Shown here: piece after piece, positions 26,398 through 35,200 of the stretch
How positions within the stretch are numbered: the first letter of the stretch is position 1
Layout: each line of letters begins with the position of its first letter
NCBI GenBank assembly: GCA_017547805.1
Contig: JAFYOR010000062.1
Span: forward strand, 26,758 to 90,757
Length of the DNA: 64,000 nt
Source: Clostridia bacterium
GTDB taxonomy: Bacteria > Bacillota > Clostridia > Christensenellales > Aristaeellaceae
Reading direction: 5' to 3'
Translations under genes and position numbers: made by a program
Notes under the pieces: model-generated
Told to the model about the DNA's origin: nothing
Databases searched by the model: none
The model's input: only the letters and a program-made list of their open reading frames with translations

Positions 26398-27354
26398 ATG
26401 AAAATCGTTGTGCTGGATGGTTATGTGCTCTGCCCGGGTGATCTTGCGTTTACTGCGCTTGAAGCGCTCGGCGATGTGACCGTTTATGACAGAACGCCCG
26501 CGGAGCATGTGATTGAACGCATCGCAGATGCGGACGTGGTGATCACCAACAAGGTGCCGATTACCGCCGGCATCATGGATGCCTGTCCGAAGATGCGCTA
26601 TATCGGCGTGACGGCGACGGGCTACAACATTGTGGACGTCGCCGCGGCGAGGGAACGCGGCGTCACGGTGACCAATGTTCCGGCATATTCCACGATGGCT
26701 GTCGTGCAGCACGCACTGGCGCTCCTTCTGCATGCGGCAAGCTGCGTGAGCGCATACGATGCGCGCGTCAAAGAGGGCGCGTGGGTGCAGAGCAGCGATT
26801 TCTGTTTTTATGACCGGCCAATGATGGAGCTCATGGGCCGTACGATCGGCATCGTCGGCTATGGGAGCATCGGCAGAGCCATGGCGCGCGTGTGCGCCGC
26901 GCTGGGGATGGATGTGATCGTGCACACGGCGCATCCTTCGCCGGAGCGGGTGCAGCCGGGCATGCGCTTTGTTTCCCTTGACGAGCTGCTCGCTGCATCC
27001 GACGTGATTTCCCTGCATTGTCCGCTGATGGCCGGGACGAAGGGAATCATCGGTCGGGAAGCAATCGGGCGGATGAAACGCGGCGCGATGGTGATCAATA
27101 CGGCGCGCGGTCCGCTGGTGGACGCCGGCGCGATGGCGGAGGCCCTGAGCGGCGGCAAGGTCGGCGCATATCTGGCGGATGTGATGGATACGGAGCCGCC
27201 GTCTGCGCAGGATCCGCTGCTGGCAGCGCCTAACACGGTGCTCACGCCCCATGTCGCTTGGGCGCCGCTGGAGACGAGAAAGCGGCTGCTTGACGTCGTT
27301 GTCGCCAATCTCAGGGCGTATCTGGCTGGACAGCCGCAGAATGTGGTTTCTTAA
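26398..27354 (+). CDS. D-2-hydroxyacid dehydrogenase (hydroxypyruvate/glycerate type)
   Basis: NAD-dependent reductase of short 2-keto acids. 318 aa, two Rossmann domains. Nucleotide-binding GYGSIGRAMA and the intact catalytic triad: Arg in NTARGPLVD, Glu in MDTEPP and His in TPHVAW. Substrate could be hydroxypyruvate, glyoxylate or similar; family context does not settle it. ATG 26398 follows GGAGGG and is far downstream of the first possible in-frame start, which would overlap the divergent promoters. A HAD phosphatase follows 30 bases later, probably in the same transcript. Confidence 0.88.
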   Translation: MKIVVLDGYVLCPGDLAFTALEALGDVTVYDRTPAEHVIERIADADVVITNKVPITAGIMDACPKMRYIGVTATGYNIVDVAAARERGVTVTNVPAYSTMAVVQHALALLLHAASCVSAYDARVKEGAWVQSSDFCFYDRPMMELMGRTIGIVGYGSIGRAMARVCAALGMDVIVHTAHPSPERVQPGMRFVSLDELLAASDVISLHCPLMAGTKGIIGREAIGRMKRGAMVINTARGPLVDAGAMAEALSGGKVGAYLADVMDTEPPSAQDPLLAAPNTVLTPHVAWAPLETRKRLLDVVVANLRAYLAGQPQNVVS

Positions 27355-27384
27355 CGATACCGAAGACAGGATCCGGAGGAATGC

Positions 27385-28032
27385 ATGAGCACGATTAAGG
27401 GCGTGATTTTTGATCTGGACGGAACGCTGCTGGACACGGAGAAGCTTTATCGCCGCTTCTGGGTGGAGGCAGCCAGGCAGATGGGCTACCCCATGGAGGA
27501 CAGGCATGCGCTGATGATCCGTTCGATGGCGGCGGTTTATGCCGAACCGCTGCTCAAGCGCGAAGTCTGCGCGGATTTTGATTATCATGGCGTCCGTGCG
27601 CTGCGCAGGCAGATCATGGAGGCATTCATCGATGAAAACGGCGTGGATCCCAAGCCGCAGCTGCTGGAGACGCTTCAGGCAATCCGGGCAAAGGGGCTGA
27701 AAATCGGCCTTGCAACGGCGACGCCAGAGCATCGCGCGCGCAAGTATCTGCGTATGGTGCAGGCGGAGGAATACTTTGACGCGGTAACCTGCGCCGATAT
27801 GGTGAAGCGGGGAAAGCCGCAGCCGGATATCTATCTGCTGGCCTGCGAAAGAACCGGCGTCGCGCCGCAGGAGGCCATCGCCGTGGAGGATGCGCCCACG
27901 GGCATCCGCGCCGCGCATGCGGCGGGCTGCCTCGCCGTGATGGTGCCCGATCAGGATCAGCCGGACGATGCGCTGCGTGCGCTGTGCCATGCGGTGCTGC
28001 CGTCGCTTGTGGATGTTGTCGGACTGCTGTAA
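27385..28032 (+). CDS. HAD-family phosphatase (beta-phosphoglucomutase-like)
   Basis: 215 aa. HAD motif I FDLDGTLLDTEK with both aspartates, a helical cap (residues about 15-85), motif II TAT, motif III lysine in KRGKPQPDIY, and motif IV EDAPTG. It dephosphorylates or isomerises a small phosphate ester; the exact substrate is unknown. GGAGG precedes the ATG. Cotranscribed with the dehydrogenase before it, which suggests phosphoglycolate or phosphoglycerate-type side reactions but does not prove it. Confidence 0.88.
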   Translation: MSTIKGVIFDLDGTLLDTEKLYRRFWVEAARQMGYPMEDRHALMIRSMAAVYAEPLLKREVCADFDYHGVRALRRQIMEAFIDENGVDPKPQLLETLQAIRAKGLKIGLATATPEHRARKYLRMVQAEEYFDAVTCADMVKRGKPQPDIYLLACERTGVAPQEAIAVEDAPTGIRAAHAAGCLAVMVPDQDQPDDALRALCHAVLPSLVDVVGLL

Positions 28033-28091
28033 ACCGTACGATTATATAAATAACAATAAAAACATCTGTGGAAATCCGCCTAATCTTCTGG

Positions 28092-28097
28092 TATAAT
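28092..28097 (+). promoter_or_regulatory. Extended -10 promoter element
   Basis: TGG-TATAAT, about 50 bp upstream of the kinase start; no clear -35. Confidence 0.45.
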
Positions 28098-28147
28098 ACA
28101 AACAGGAAAACCATACCATTGAGCGTGTGATACGGGGAGGGATCTTC

Positions 28148-28774
28148 ATGGCAAACCGCGTGATTACGATTGCCCGCAGTTATGGCAGTGGCGGCAGAAA
28201 GATGGGCAAGCTCCTGGCCAGAGAACTGGGCTATGAGTATTATGACCGCGAGATTCTGCGCATTGCCTCCGACGACAGCGGCATCAGCGAAGAGCTGTTT
28301 CGCCAGATGGACGAACATAAGCGCCTGCCGCTTTTCCGCATCGCCCGCGAAATGTATACAGGCGAGGTGATCCCGCCGGACAACGATGATTTCATCTCCA
28401 ATGAGAACCTTTTCCGCTATCAGGCAAAGATCATTCGTGAGCTTGCCGCTACGCGCAACTGCGTGATCGTTGGCCGCTGCGCAAACTTCATCCTGCGCGG
28501 CAGGGAGAATGTGATCAACGTCTTTGTCACCGCGCCGGTGGCGGACTGCGTGCGCCGCGTGATGCGCAACGACGGGCTTGATCTTGAAGAGGCGGAAAAG
28601 AAAATCCGCAAGATTGACAAACGCCGCGCGGATTACTATAAGTATTTCACCGGTCGCCAGTGGCACGACGCCGCGCTGTATGATCTGTGCCTGAACACGG
28701 GACATATGAGCGAAAAGAAGTGCGTCGAGCTGGTCAGGGCGTATATGGACGCGCGGTTTGAAGATGAGGACTAA
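28148..28774 (+). CDS. Cytidylate-kinase-like P-loop protein
   Basis: 208 aa of the cytidylate kinase-like family (Cytidylate_kin2). P-loop region RSYGSGGRKMG, followed by LARELGYEYYDREIL, and VIVGRCANFILRG in the core. It lacks the dedicated CMP-binding domain of true Cmk, so the phosphate acceptor is unknown. ATG 28148 follows GGGGAGGG; an upstream in-frame ATG at 28127 is less likely. Standalone gene with its own terminator. Confidence 0.85.
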   Translation: MANRVITIARSYGSGGRKMGKLLARELGYEYYDREILRIASDDSGISEELFRQMDEHKRLPLFRIAREMYTGEVIPPDNDDFISNENLFRYQAKIIRELAATRNCVIVGRCANFILRGRENVINVFVTAPVADCVRRVMRNDGLDLEEAEKKIRKIDKRRADYYKYFTGRQWHDAALYDLCLNTGHMSEKKCVELVRAYMDARFEDED

Positions 28775-28789
28775 GCGAAGAAAACAGAA

Positions 28790-28816
28790 AGCGGGCGGCA
28801 AAAACCGCCCGTTCAC
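28790..28816 (+). terminator. Terminator
   Basis: GCGGGCGG-CAAAAA-CCGCCCGT hairpin after the kinase-like gene. Confidence 0.65.
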
Positions 28817-28832
28817 TTTGGCAGGCAAATGA

Positions 28833-28861
28833 TTGCATTCTGCCCCCGATCAGGGTATAAT
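28833..28861 (+). promoter_or_regulatory. Promoter of tdk
   Basis: TTGCAT (28833-28838), 17 bp, TATAAT (28856-28861). Confidence 0.75.
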
Positions 28862-28911
28862 AAGCGCAATGTGAAAAACGCCGCGCTGCAGCGGCGCGGG
28901 AGGAACGAAAG

Positions 28912-29490
28912 ATGGCAAAGCTTTACTTCAGATACGGCGCGATGGGTTCCAGCAAGACGGCGAATGCGGTCATGGTGCAGTATAATTACAGAGAGCGCGG
29001 ACAGCAGGTGCTCATGCTCAAGCCGAGGCTTGAAAACCGTGACGGCGCGACGATTGTGCGTTCCCGCTGCGGCCTTGAGGCGGCGTGCCGCTTTATCGAG
29101 GACCTTGATCAGATTTCCCTTGACGGTATCGACTGTGTGATTGCGGATGAAGCGCACTTTTTCACGCGCGAACAGGTGATGAAACTTGTGGATATCGTCG
29201 ATGAGCGCGGTATTCCCGTCATCTGCTACGGTCTTCGCACGGATTTCCGCGGCGAACTGTTTGAAGGCAGCCGTGAACTGCTGTGCTGGGCGGATACGAT
29301 CGAGGAGATCAAGACCGTCTGCTGGTGCGGCAGGAAGGCGACCTTCAACGCCCGCATCCACGACGGCAAAATCGTCCGCCACGGCGAACAGATTCTGCTG
29401 GGCGGCAATTCCCAGTATATCAGCCTGTGCCGCAGGCACTGGAAGAGCGGTGAGCTTGGCTCGCTCAAGGAGATCAATCTGGACGATTGA
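28912..29490 (+). CDS. tdk: Thymidine kinase
   Basis: Salvages thymidine with ATP to dTMP. 192 aa, TK1-type: P-loop GAMGSSKT, DEAHFF metal and Walker B region, and a zinc site from CWCGRKATF plus the late SLCRRHW pair, similar in pattern to the Escherichia coli enzyme. The ATG follows GGGAGG. Rubrerythrin starts 70 bp downstream, beyond a hairpin that overlaps its ribosome site. Confidence 0.95.
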   Translation: MAKLYFRYGAMGSSKTANAVMVQYNYRERGQQVLMLKPRLENRDGATIVRSRCGLEAACRFIEDLDQISLDGIDCVIADEAHFFTREQVMKLVDIVDERGIPVICYGLRTDFRGELFEGSRELLCWADTIEEIKTVCWCGRKATFNARIHDGKIVRHGEQILLGGNSQYISLCRRHWKSGELGSLKEINLDD

Positions 29491-29518
29491 CGGCGGCAGA
29501 CAGGAAAAGTCTGTATAG

Positions 29519-29557
29519 AATCCCTCCGGCCGGGAAAACTGGCGCAGGAGGGATTTT
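29519..29557 (+). terminator. tdk terminator that contains the rubrerythrin ribosome site
   Basis: AATCCCTCC (29519-29527) pairs with GGAGGGATT (29547-29555), followed by TTT. GGAGGG at 29547-29552 is also the ribosome site of the next gene, eight bases before its ATG. Confidence 0.75.
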
Positions 29558-29560
29558 TGT

Positions 29561-30163
29561 ATGGATTTCAAAACGAGCAAGACCAGAGAAAACCTGATGC
29601 GCGCTTTTGCGGGCGAGAGTCAGGCGCGCAATCGCTATACCTTTGCCGCTGCTGCCGCCGAGTCCTCCGGACTGCATGTCGTCGCGCGCATTTTCCGCTT
29701 TACCGCCGAGCAGGAAAGGGAGCATGCGGAGCTCTTCTTCAAGCTCCTTGCGCCCTGCGAAGGAGAGAATATTCACATTGATGCGGGCTTTCCTGTGGAA
29801 AATGCGGCATGGTCGACGGACAGGCTGCTGCGCAGCGCCCAGCACAATGAATACGAAGAGGCGAGAAGCGTTTATCCCGGCTTTGCCGCCGTCGCAAGAG
29901 AGGAAGGATACGGCGCCGCGGCGTCCGCTTTTGAGCGGATTGCCAAGATTGAACAGACGCATGGGGAACGGTTCGGTCTGCTGGCACAGCGCATTGAAGA
30001 GGGAAAGATCTTCAGCGCGGACGGCGAGGGGGCGTGCTGGCTGTGCCTGAAGTGCGGTCATGTGCATTGCGGAACGCAGGTTCCGCCGGTATGCCCCGTG
30101 TGCAAGCATGCGCAGGGCTTCTTTGTGCGCGCGGATGCGCAGGAGATTCTGGCGGCGCTGTGA
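29561..30163 (+). CDS. rbr: Rubrerythrin
   Basis: Peroxide-reducing protein of anaerobes. 200 aa: ferritin-like diiron domain with the ligand helices GESQARNRYTF, EQEREHAELF, REEGYGAA and IEQTHGERF, then a C-terminal rubredoxin-like [Fe(Cys)4] domain with CLKCGHV and CPVCKHA. The ATG lies directly after a hairpin whose 3' arm is the ribosome site. It ends in a strong bidirectional terminator. Confidence 0.95.
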   Translation: MDFKTSKTRENLMRAFAGESQARNRYTFAAAAAESSGLHVVARIFRFTAEQEREHAELFFKLLAPCEGENIHIDAGFPVENAAWSTDRLLRSAQHNEYEEARSVYPGFAAVAREEGYGAAASAFERIAKIEQTHGERFGLLAQRIEEGKIFSADGEGACWLCLKCGHVHCGTQVPPVCPVCKHAQGFFVRADAQEILAAL

Positions 30164-30176
30164 TGCGGGCTGGATA

Positions 30177-30224
30177 AAAAAGAACACGGACGGCAGCAGA
30201 TGCTGCTCCGTCCGTGTTCTTTTG
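30177..30224. terminator. Bidirectional terminator between rubrerythrin and dehydrogenase genes
   Basis: AAAAGAACACGGACGG pairs with CCGTCCGTGTTCTTTT around an inner AGCAGCAGATGCTGCT helix; A and T runs on both sides. Confidence 0.88.
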
Positions 30225-30242
30225 TTTGCTGGTTTGTATGTG

Positions 30243-31148
30243 TTACGCCATTTCCGTGAGCGCTGTGCGAAGATTGGCAAGCACCTTTTCGCTCAGCAGG
30301 ACAAAGGCTTGCTTCGTGCGCCCAGAGGAGGTGTTCTGACAGAAGACATTCTTCTTATTAAAGAAGCCTTCGCTCACCACGCCCGCAGAAGGTCTGGAGT
30401 CGCAGCAGTAGCGGTTTTCTTCGTTCTCAAGCCATGCTTCCAGCGCCTTGCTGTCAAAGCCGGGGCCGATCGAGGTGTTGAAGAGAATCTTGCCGCTGCC
30501 CAGCGCTTCAAACTGTTCCTTCTGCAGCAGCAGAACGTTCTTGTTCAGGCAGCAGAAGACGACTTCGCTTTCCGCAAGCAGGGTGTTGAGCGGCTTGTAG
30601 GTCATGCCGGCGGCTTCCGCATCCGCCTTGGGAGCGCGGGCAAAATAGGAGATCTCCGCGCCGAGATACTGAAGCGTTTCGGCGATCATCCGACCGGAAA
30701 CGCCCAGACCGACGATGCCGACCTTGAGACCCAGGATTTCGACCGGCTCGTCGCGCAGCATCTTTCTGCCGCTGAAGCCGTGCAGCTGCGCGGTCAGTTC
30801 GTGCAGGACATATTCCACCACGCCGCGGTCGCCGTAATCGCGGATGCCCAGCACGCGGATGCCGTGTTCGCGCGCGCAGGCGATGTCGACGTTTGCGCTT
30901 TCCTCGGAATAGAGGGAACAGCACATGCCGATGTATTTGACGTTTTTGCAGCGGCGGATCACGTCGCCGATGATGCGGGAGGTGTAGCTGACCAGCACGG
31001 CGTCGGCGTCGCCGATGCGGCGCAGAATCTCTTTGTCATCTGAAGGAATATTGCGGTAAAGGACGATTTCCTCGGCGTATTCGCTGAGCTTCGCCTCCGC
31101 TTCGGGGACAAGGCTGACGGGCTCGATGGCCACGAGTTTTTTGAACAT
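30243..31148 (-). CDS. 2-hydroxyacid dehydrogenase-family protein with degenerate catalytic residues
   Basis: 301 aa. NAD-binding GLGVSGRM and the two-domain D-hydroxyacid dehydrogenase layout are present. The catalytic triad is not: the Arg position reads NTSIGPGFD, the Glu region CDSRPSAG and the His position QNTSSG. It may therefore bind dinucleotide without classic dehydrogenase activity, or act by other residues. ATG 31148 follows AGGAGC. A small membrane protein follows on the same strand 42 bp upstream. Similar proteins are annotated only as NAD(P)-dependent oxidoreductase. Confidence 0.8.
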   Translation of the reverse strand: MFKKLVAIEPVSLVPEAEAKLSEYAEEIVLYRNIPSDDKEILRRIGDADAVLVSYTSRIIGDVIRRCKNVKYIGMCCSLYSEESANVDIACAREHGIRVLGIRDYGDRGVVEYVLHELTAQLHGFSGRKMLRDEPVEILGLKVGIVGLGVSGRMIAETLQYLGAEISYFARAPKADAEAAGMTYKPLNTLLAESEVVFCCLNKNVLLLQKEQFEALGSGKILFNTSIGPGFDSKALEAWLENEENRYCCDSRPSAGVVSEGFFNKKNVFCQNTSSGRTKQAFVLLSEKVLANLRTALTEMA

Positions 31149-31190
31149 GGTTGTTGCTCCTTTTCAAAGTGGGAAGGCGCCGCGCGCGGG

Positions 31191-31490
31191 TCAGAAGCTT
31201 CTTCCGGAGCCGCCGCCGCGGGAGGAACCGCCGCCAAAGCCGGAGGATTTTCCAGAAGAACCGCCGGAAGATTTACCGGAAGAAGAGTGGCCGGAGCCGA
31301 AGAAATTGAGGGTTCTGAAAATAAACCCGAAACTGTCGCGGAGAACGCTCAGCCACCATTTCCAGCTCCAATGACCGTCGCGGATGAAATAATACAGCGT
31401 ATTGAGCGTTGCGTAGACGACGGCGATGACAGACAAACCGGCCAGAACGATCAGCAAAATGTAGAGTGATTCGAGAAATTCAACCATCAT
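31191..31490 (-). CDS. Small membrane protein with Gly/Ser-rich tail
   Basis: 99 aa. Residues 8-32 form one hydrophobic helix (LYILLIVLAGLSVIAVVYATL), followed by an amphipathic Trp-rich section (DGHWSWKWW) and a low-complexity tail of Gly, Ser and Lys (from residue 66). Ribosome site GAGAGG precedes the ATG. It sits between the degenerate dehydrogenase and an aspartate-dehydrogenase-like gene on the same strand; a role is not known. Gly/Ser tails of this kind occur in some TPM-domain proteins, but no such domain is present here. Confidence 0.65.
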   Translation of the reverse strand: MMVEFLESLYILLIVLAGLSVIAVVYATLNTLYYFIRDGHWSWKWWLSVLRDSFGFIFRTLNFFGSGHSSSGKSSGGSSGKSSGFGGGSSRGGGSGRSF

Positions 31491-31515
31491 TTACCTCTCA
31501 ATAAAGCATGATCAA

Positions 31516-32310
31516 TTAGAAGAAGACGACCGGGGAAGCGAGGTTCTGCAGGAGCGCAACAACGCTCCATCCGGCGATGGCACTGGTGCGGGAATAGATG
31601 TCCACCACAGCCTTCACGCCGTCGATTTCAGCGGTGATCTTGTGATCGTCGCCCTGCCAGTTGGGAACAGAGTGCATGATGACGCCGGTGATTTCCGGAC
31701 CGGTTGTGGCAAGGGATGTCGCCACGGCGACGTTGACGCGTCGGGGGAAGGTGGCGATGGCTTCCTTGGCGTTGCCGGTGAAGACGGTCTTCTGCTCGGT
31801 GAGCAGCGCGTCCTCCCAAACGGGCGTGGGGATGAAGCCCTTGCAGCCGGTATGCGTTTCGATGCTGGCGCTTTCCGGGAGATTCTGCGCCTTAGCCATG
31901 AGGGAGACGGTTTTCAGCACGTCAAATCCGCCGATTGCGCCGGAGGCAATGTGCACCTTTGCGCCGCCCTTCTGGGCAGCCGCCTTGACGCGTTCGTAAA
32001 GCGCCGCGTCGGCAAAGGCGCCGATGGATACGACGACAAGATTGATGCCGGCTTCAAGCACCCGGACGGCATTTTCGCGCACCCATTCAACCGAGGCGGT
32101 TTCTACGATATAATCGGGCTTGAGCGCGATAAGGGTGTCGACCTGAGAAACGGCTTCGCAGTTGGTCAGGGCGCTCACACGCTGGGCATCAGCCGCGTTC
32201 ATGCTGTAGGATGCGACGAGTTGGTATTCGGGCAGAAGATTGTCGGCGTAGGCGTTGGCGACGATGCTGCCCAGAAAGCCGCAGCCGACGATGGCAAATG
32301 TCTTTTTCAT
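31516..32310 (-). CDS. Aspartate dehydrogenase-like protein (NadX/DUF108 family)
   Basis: 264 aa. N-terminal Rossmann motif VGCGFLGSIVA, the signature IASGAIGGFD, FPRRVNVAVATSLA and a C-terminal SAIAGWSVVALLQNL, all typical of the aspartate dehydrogenase family that converts aspartate to iminoaspartate for NAD synthesis. nadA and nadC are not beside it, so a different amino-acid substrate is possible. ATG 32310 follows AAGGAG; an in-frame start at 32451 lies in the upstream promoter. Confidence 0.75.
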   Translation of the reverse strand: MKKTFAIVGCGFLGSIVANAYADNLLPEYQLVASYSMNAADAQRVSALTNCEAVSQVDTLIALKPDYIVETASVEWVRENAVRVLEAGINLVVVSIGAFADAALYERVKAAAQKGGAKVHIASGAIGGFDVLKTVSLMAKAQNLPESASIETHTGCKGFIPTPVWEDALLTEQKTVFTGNAKEAIATFPRRVNVAVATSLATTGPEITGVIMHSVPNWQGDDHKITAEIDGVKAVVDIYSRTSAIAGWSVVALLQNLASPVVFF

Positions 32311-32421
32311 AAGAGTGAGTCTCCTTATTTGTATATCCAAAATAGTATACCATGAAATGGGCGGAAAGTGTAGTTCAGAAGCCATAAACCGCATGATATG
32401 CTGCTCTTCTTTATTTGCGGC

Positions 32422-32451
32422 TTTACACCTTTCCGTGTTTGGGTGTATCAT
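32422..32451 (+). promoter_or_regulatory. Promoter of the MATE gene
   Basis: TTTACA (32422-32427), 18 bp, TATCAT (32446-32451). Confidence 0.55.
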
Positions 32452-32499
32452 ATAAAGGATAAGTGATTGTGCGGATGACTGGAAGGAGACGAAAGAGAC

Positions 32500-33888
32500 A
32501 TGCAGTATGTGGCGGGAAAGCTTGACTTAACACGAGAAGACCGCAGGCGGGTTCTGACGATCGCACTGCCGTCGCTCTTTGAACTGGTGCTGTCCCATCT
32601 GTTTGCGATGGTGGATACCATCATGCTGGGCAGAAGCGCGATTTCTGCCGTCGCCATCGCGGCGGTTGGCCTGACCAATAACCCGATGAACCTTACGCGA
32701 AGCATTCTGATTTCGCTGAACATCGGCACCACGGCAGGCGTGGCATGGGCCATCGGCGCGAAGGAAAACAAGAGCGCCATGCATATTTCACGAAATGCCG
32801 TCATGCTCAACAGCCTTGTCGGTATGCTCGCATCGCTGATTGTCTTTACCTTTGCAGGCGATATCGTCACGTTCATGGGTGCGGGACCGGATACGTTTGA
32901 TTATGCGCGCATGTATCTTCGCATCATCGCGCTGGGCCTTCTCCCGCAGTCCATTACCTTTGCGATCACGGCGTCGCTGCGCGGCGTGGGACAGACGCGC
33001 CTGCCCATGACGTATAACCTGATCGCCAATATGCTCAACGTGATCGGCAACTATGTGCTGATTTACGGCAAGCTGGGCTTTCCGGCGATGGGTGTGGCGG
33101 GCGCTGCGCTCTCCACAATGCTCTCGCAGCTGATCGGCTGCTTCATGGCGCTGTATACCGTCTTCCGCGCGCAGACGCCGGTGCGCTTCCGCATTGACCG
33201 GGAGTGGCGCATGGGCATGAAGTGGATCCGGCGGATTCTGAGCGTGGGACTGACGAGCATGCTCGAGCAGCTGATCATGCAGATCGGCTTCATCATCTTT
33301 GCCCGTCAGGTTTCCGGCCTTGGCACGACAATCTTTGCCGCCCACCAGATCGGTCTGAACATCAACGGCCTGACGTGGATGCCGGGACAGGCGTTCGGCG
33401 TGGCGGCGACGACGCTGGTGGGGCAGAGCCTGGGCGCGGGGGAAAAGAAAAAGGCGACGGACTTTGTCAGGCTTGTTCACAGGCTGAGCATGTGCGTGGC
33501 GGCATGCATCGCCGTGCTGTTCCTGACCTGTTCACAGTACATTGCGGCGCTGTATACCACCGATCTTCAGGTGGCCGCATTGTCGGCGTGGGTGCTCAAG
33601 CTCATCGCGCTGGGCATGCCCGGCATCAGCACGCAGATACCCATCGCTGCGGCGCTGCGCGGCGCGCGCGACACGCGTTTCCCGCTCATGGCGTCCATGT
33701 CCGGCATCTGGATTTTCCGCGTCATGCTTGCGCCGGTGTTCATCTATACGCTGGGCTGGGGGCTGACCGGCGCGTGGCTGACCATCGTTCTGGACCAGAC
33801 GACCAGAGCCGCCGTCGTATATGCCCGGTTCAAAACCGGTCGCTGGCTGATGGTCGGAGAGCGCGTCAAAAAACGTGAAAATTCCTGA
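32500..33888 (+). CDS. MATE-family multidrug/metabolite exporter
   Basis: 462 aa with twelve predicted membrane helices arranged as two six-helix bundles. Conserved FELVLSHLFAMVDTIMLGR in helix 1 and the mirrored MLEQLIMQIGFIIFARQVSGLG in the second half are family signatures. It probably exports cationic compounds using Na+ or H+. The ATG follows GGAAGGAG. Substrate unknown. Confidence 0.92.
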   Translation: MQYVAGKLDLTREDRRRVLTIALPSLFELVLSHLFAMVDTIMLGRSAISAVAIAAVGLTNNPMNLTRSILISLNIGTTAGVAWAIGAKENKSAMHISRNAVMLNSLVGMLASLIVFTFAGDIVTFMGAGPDTFDYARMYLRIIALGLLPQSITFAITASLRGVGQTRLPMTYNLIANMLNVIGNYVLIYGKLGFPAMGVAGAALSTMLSQLIGCFMALYTVFRAQTPVRFRIDREWRMGMKWIRRILSVGLTSMLEQLIMQIGFIIFARQVSGLGTTIFAAHQIGLNINGLTWMPGQAFGVAATTLVGQSLGAGEKKKATDFVRLVHRLSMCVAACIAVLFLTCSQYIAALYTTDLQVAALSAWVLKLIALGMPGISTQIPIAAALRGARDTRFPLMASMSGIWIFRVMLAPVFIYTLGWGLTGAWLTIVLDQTTRAAVVYARFKTGRWLMVGERVKKRENS

Positions 33889-33907
33889 AAAAAAGCGCAA
33901 AAAACGC

Positions 33908-33937
33908 TTGACAAGACATGGGGGTTGCGGTTACAAT
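33908..33937 (+). promoter_or_regulatory. Promoter of rplM-rpsI
   Basis: TTGACA (33908-33913), 18 bp, TACAAT (33932-33937). Confidence 0.7.
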
Positions 33938-34061
33938 AACCATTGCGCATGTACGTCCTGATTAGCCCCGGGAGTTCGTGCGCGCTTCCGGCAGAGCGTC
34001 TGACCAGCGCGATGCATGCATATGTGGATATTGTTTGATATCGACACGAGGAGGAATTCAC
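33938..34061 (+). promoter_or_regulatory. rplM leader, possibly an L13 autoregulatory RNA
   Basis: A 120-base untranslated leader precedes rplM. Structured leaders that bind L13 are known in Firmicutes at this position; the match here is positional only, the fold was not verified. Confidence 0.35.
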
Positions 34062-34496
34062 GTGAAAACGTTTATGGCGAATGCCCAGACCGTCGAGCAC
34101 AACTGGTATGTTGTGGATGCCGACGGCATGACGCTCGGCCGCCTGGCCAGCCAGGTTGCTGCGATCCTTCGCGGCAAGAACAAGCCGACCTTCACCCCGC
34201 ACTGCGACACCGGCGACCACGTCATCGTGATCAACGCCGCTAAGGTTGTCCTGACCGGCAAGAAGCTCGATCAGAAGTGCTACTATCATCACTCCGGCTA
34301 TGCTGGCGGCCTGAAGGTCACCAAGTATGGCAAGCTCATGGCTGAGAAGCCGGAGCTGGCTGTCAAGCATGCTGTCCTTGGCATGATGCCCAAGGGTCCG
34401 CTGGGTCGTCAGATGGCCCGTAAGCTGCGCGTTTACGCCGGCGCCGAGCATGAGCATGAGGCCCAGAAGCCGGTTGTGCTCGAGCTGAAGAAGTAA
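34062..34496 (+). CDS. rplM: 50S ribosomal protein L13
   Basis: 144 aa, the usual size. Contains [19 protein letters not shown], the [13 protein letters not shown] segment and [21 protein letters not shown] start at 34062 follows GAGGAGG. Forms the conserved pair with rpsI downstream. Confidence 0.97.
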   Translation: MKTFMANAQTVEHNWYVVDADGMTLGRLASQVAAILRGKNKPTFTPHCDTGDHVIVINAAKVVLTGKKLDQKCYYHHSGYAGGLKVTKYGKLMAEKPELAVKHAVLGMMPKGPLGRQMARKLRVYAGAEHEHEAQKPVVLELKK

Positions 34497-34520
34497 TCGT
34501 CAGGAAGGAGAGTTTGTAAC

Positions 34521-34913
34521 ATGGCACAGGTTCAGTATCAGGCGGTTGGCCGCCGTAAGAAGGCCATCGCGCGTGTTCGCCTCATTCCGGGCGACGGCAA
34601 GATCCTTATCAATGGCCGCGACATCGACAACTACTTTGGTCTTGAGACCCTCAAGATGACCGTTCGTCAGCCGCTGGCTCTCACCTCTCTGGAAGGCCGT
34701 TATGACGTTCTGGTGAACGTTTACGGCGGTGGTCTGGCCGGTCAGGCCGGCGCGATCCGCCACGGCATCTCCCGCGCTCTGGTCAAGGCTGATCCGGAGC
34801 TCCGTCCGGCCGTCAAGAAGGCTGGCTTCCTCACTCGCGATCCGCGCATGAAGGAACGTAAGAAGTACGGCCTGAAGGCTGCCCGCCGCGCGCCGCAGTT
34901 CTCCAAGCGCTAA
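34521..34913 (+). CDS. rpsI: 30S ribosomal protein S9
   Basis: 130 aa, ending in the conserved RRAPQFSKR tail that reaches the decoding site. [12 protein letters not shown] at the N-terminus is the family signature. The ATG follows GGAAGGAG. Overlaps in transcription with rplM and probably secG. Confidence 0.97.
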   Translation: MAQVQYQAVGRRKKAIARVRLIPGDGKILINGRDIDNYFGLETLKMTVRQPLALTSLEGRYDVLVNVYGGGLAGQAGAIRHGISRALVKADPELRPAVKKAGFLTRDPRMKERKKYGLKAARRAPQFSKR

Positions 34914-34947
34914 TCCGCTTTTCAACAAGTCGAGGAGGCGAATCATT

Positions 34948-35184
34948 ATGGCGATCCTTAACGGTATTGTCACCGTCATTCTTGTGATCACCGCGCTGAT
35001 CCTCATCGTCACCGTTCTGCTCCAGCCGGGCGAGTCCAATGGTCTGGGTGCGATTGCTGGCGGCGCTGAGACTTTCTTTGGAAAGAACAAGGCGAAGACG
35101 ATGGAAGGCAAGCTCGCTCTGGCGACGAAGATTTCCGCAGCTCTGTTTATCATCTGCGCGCTTCTCATCGCTGTGATCGGCTAA
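34948..35184 (+). CDS. secG: Protein translocase subunit SecG
   Basis: 78 aa with two membrane helices (VTVILVITALILIVTVLLQ and ISAALFIICALLIAVIG) joined by the conserved GLGAIAGGAETFFGK loop. Accessory subunit of the SecYEG channel. The ATG follows GAGGAGG. Classical neighbour of rnr, although smpB is not found after rnr here. Confidence 0.93.
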   Translation: MAILNGIVTVILVITALILIVTVLLQPGESNGLGAIAGGAETFFGKNKAKTMEGKLALATKISAALFIICALLIAVIG

Positions 35185-35200
35185 GAGAGACACAATCATC

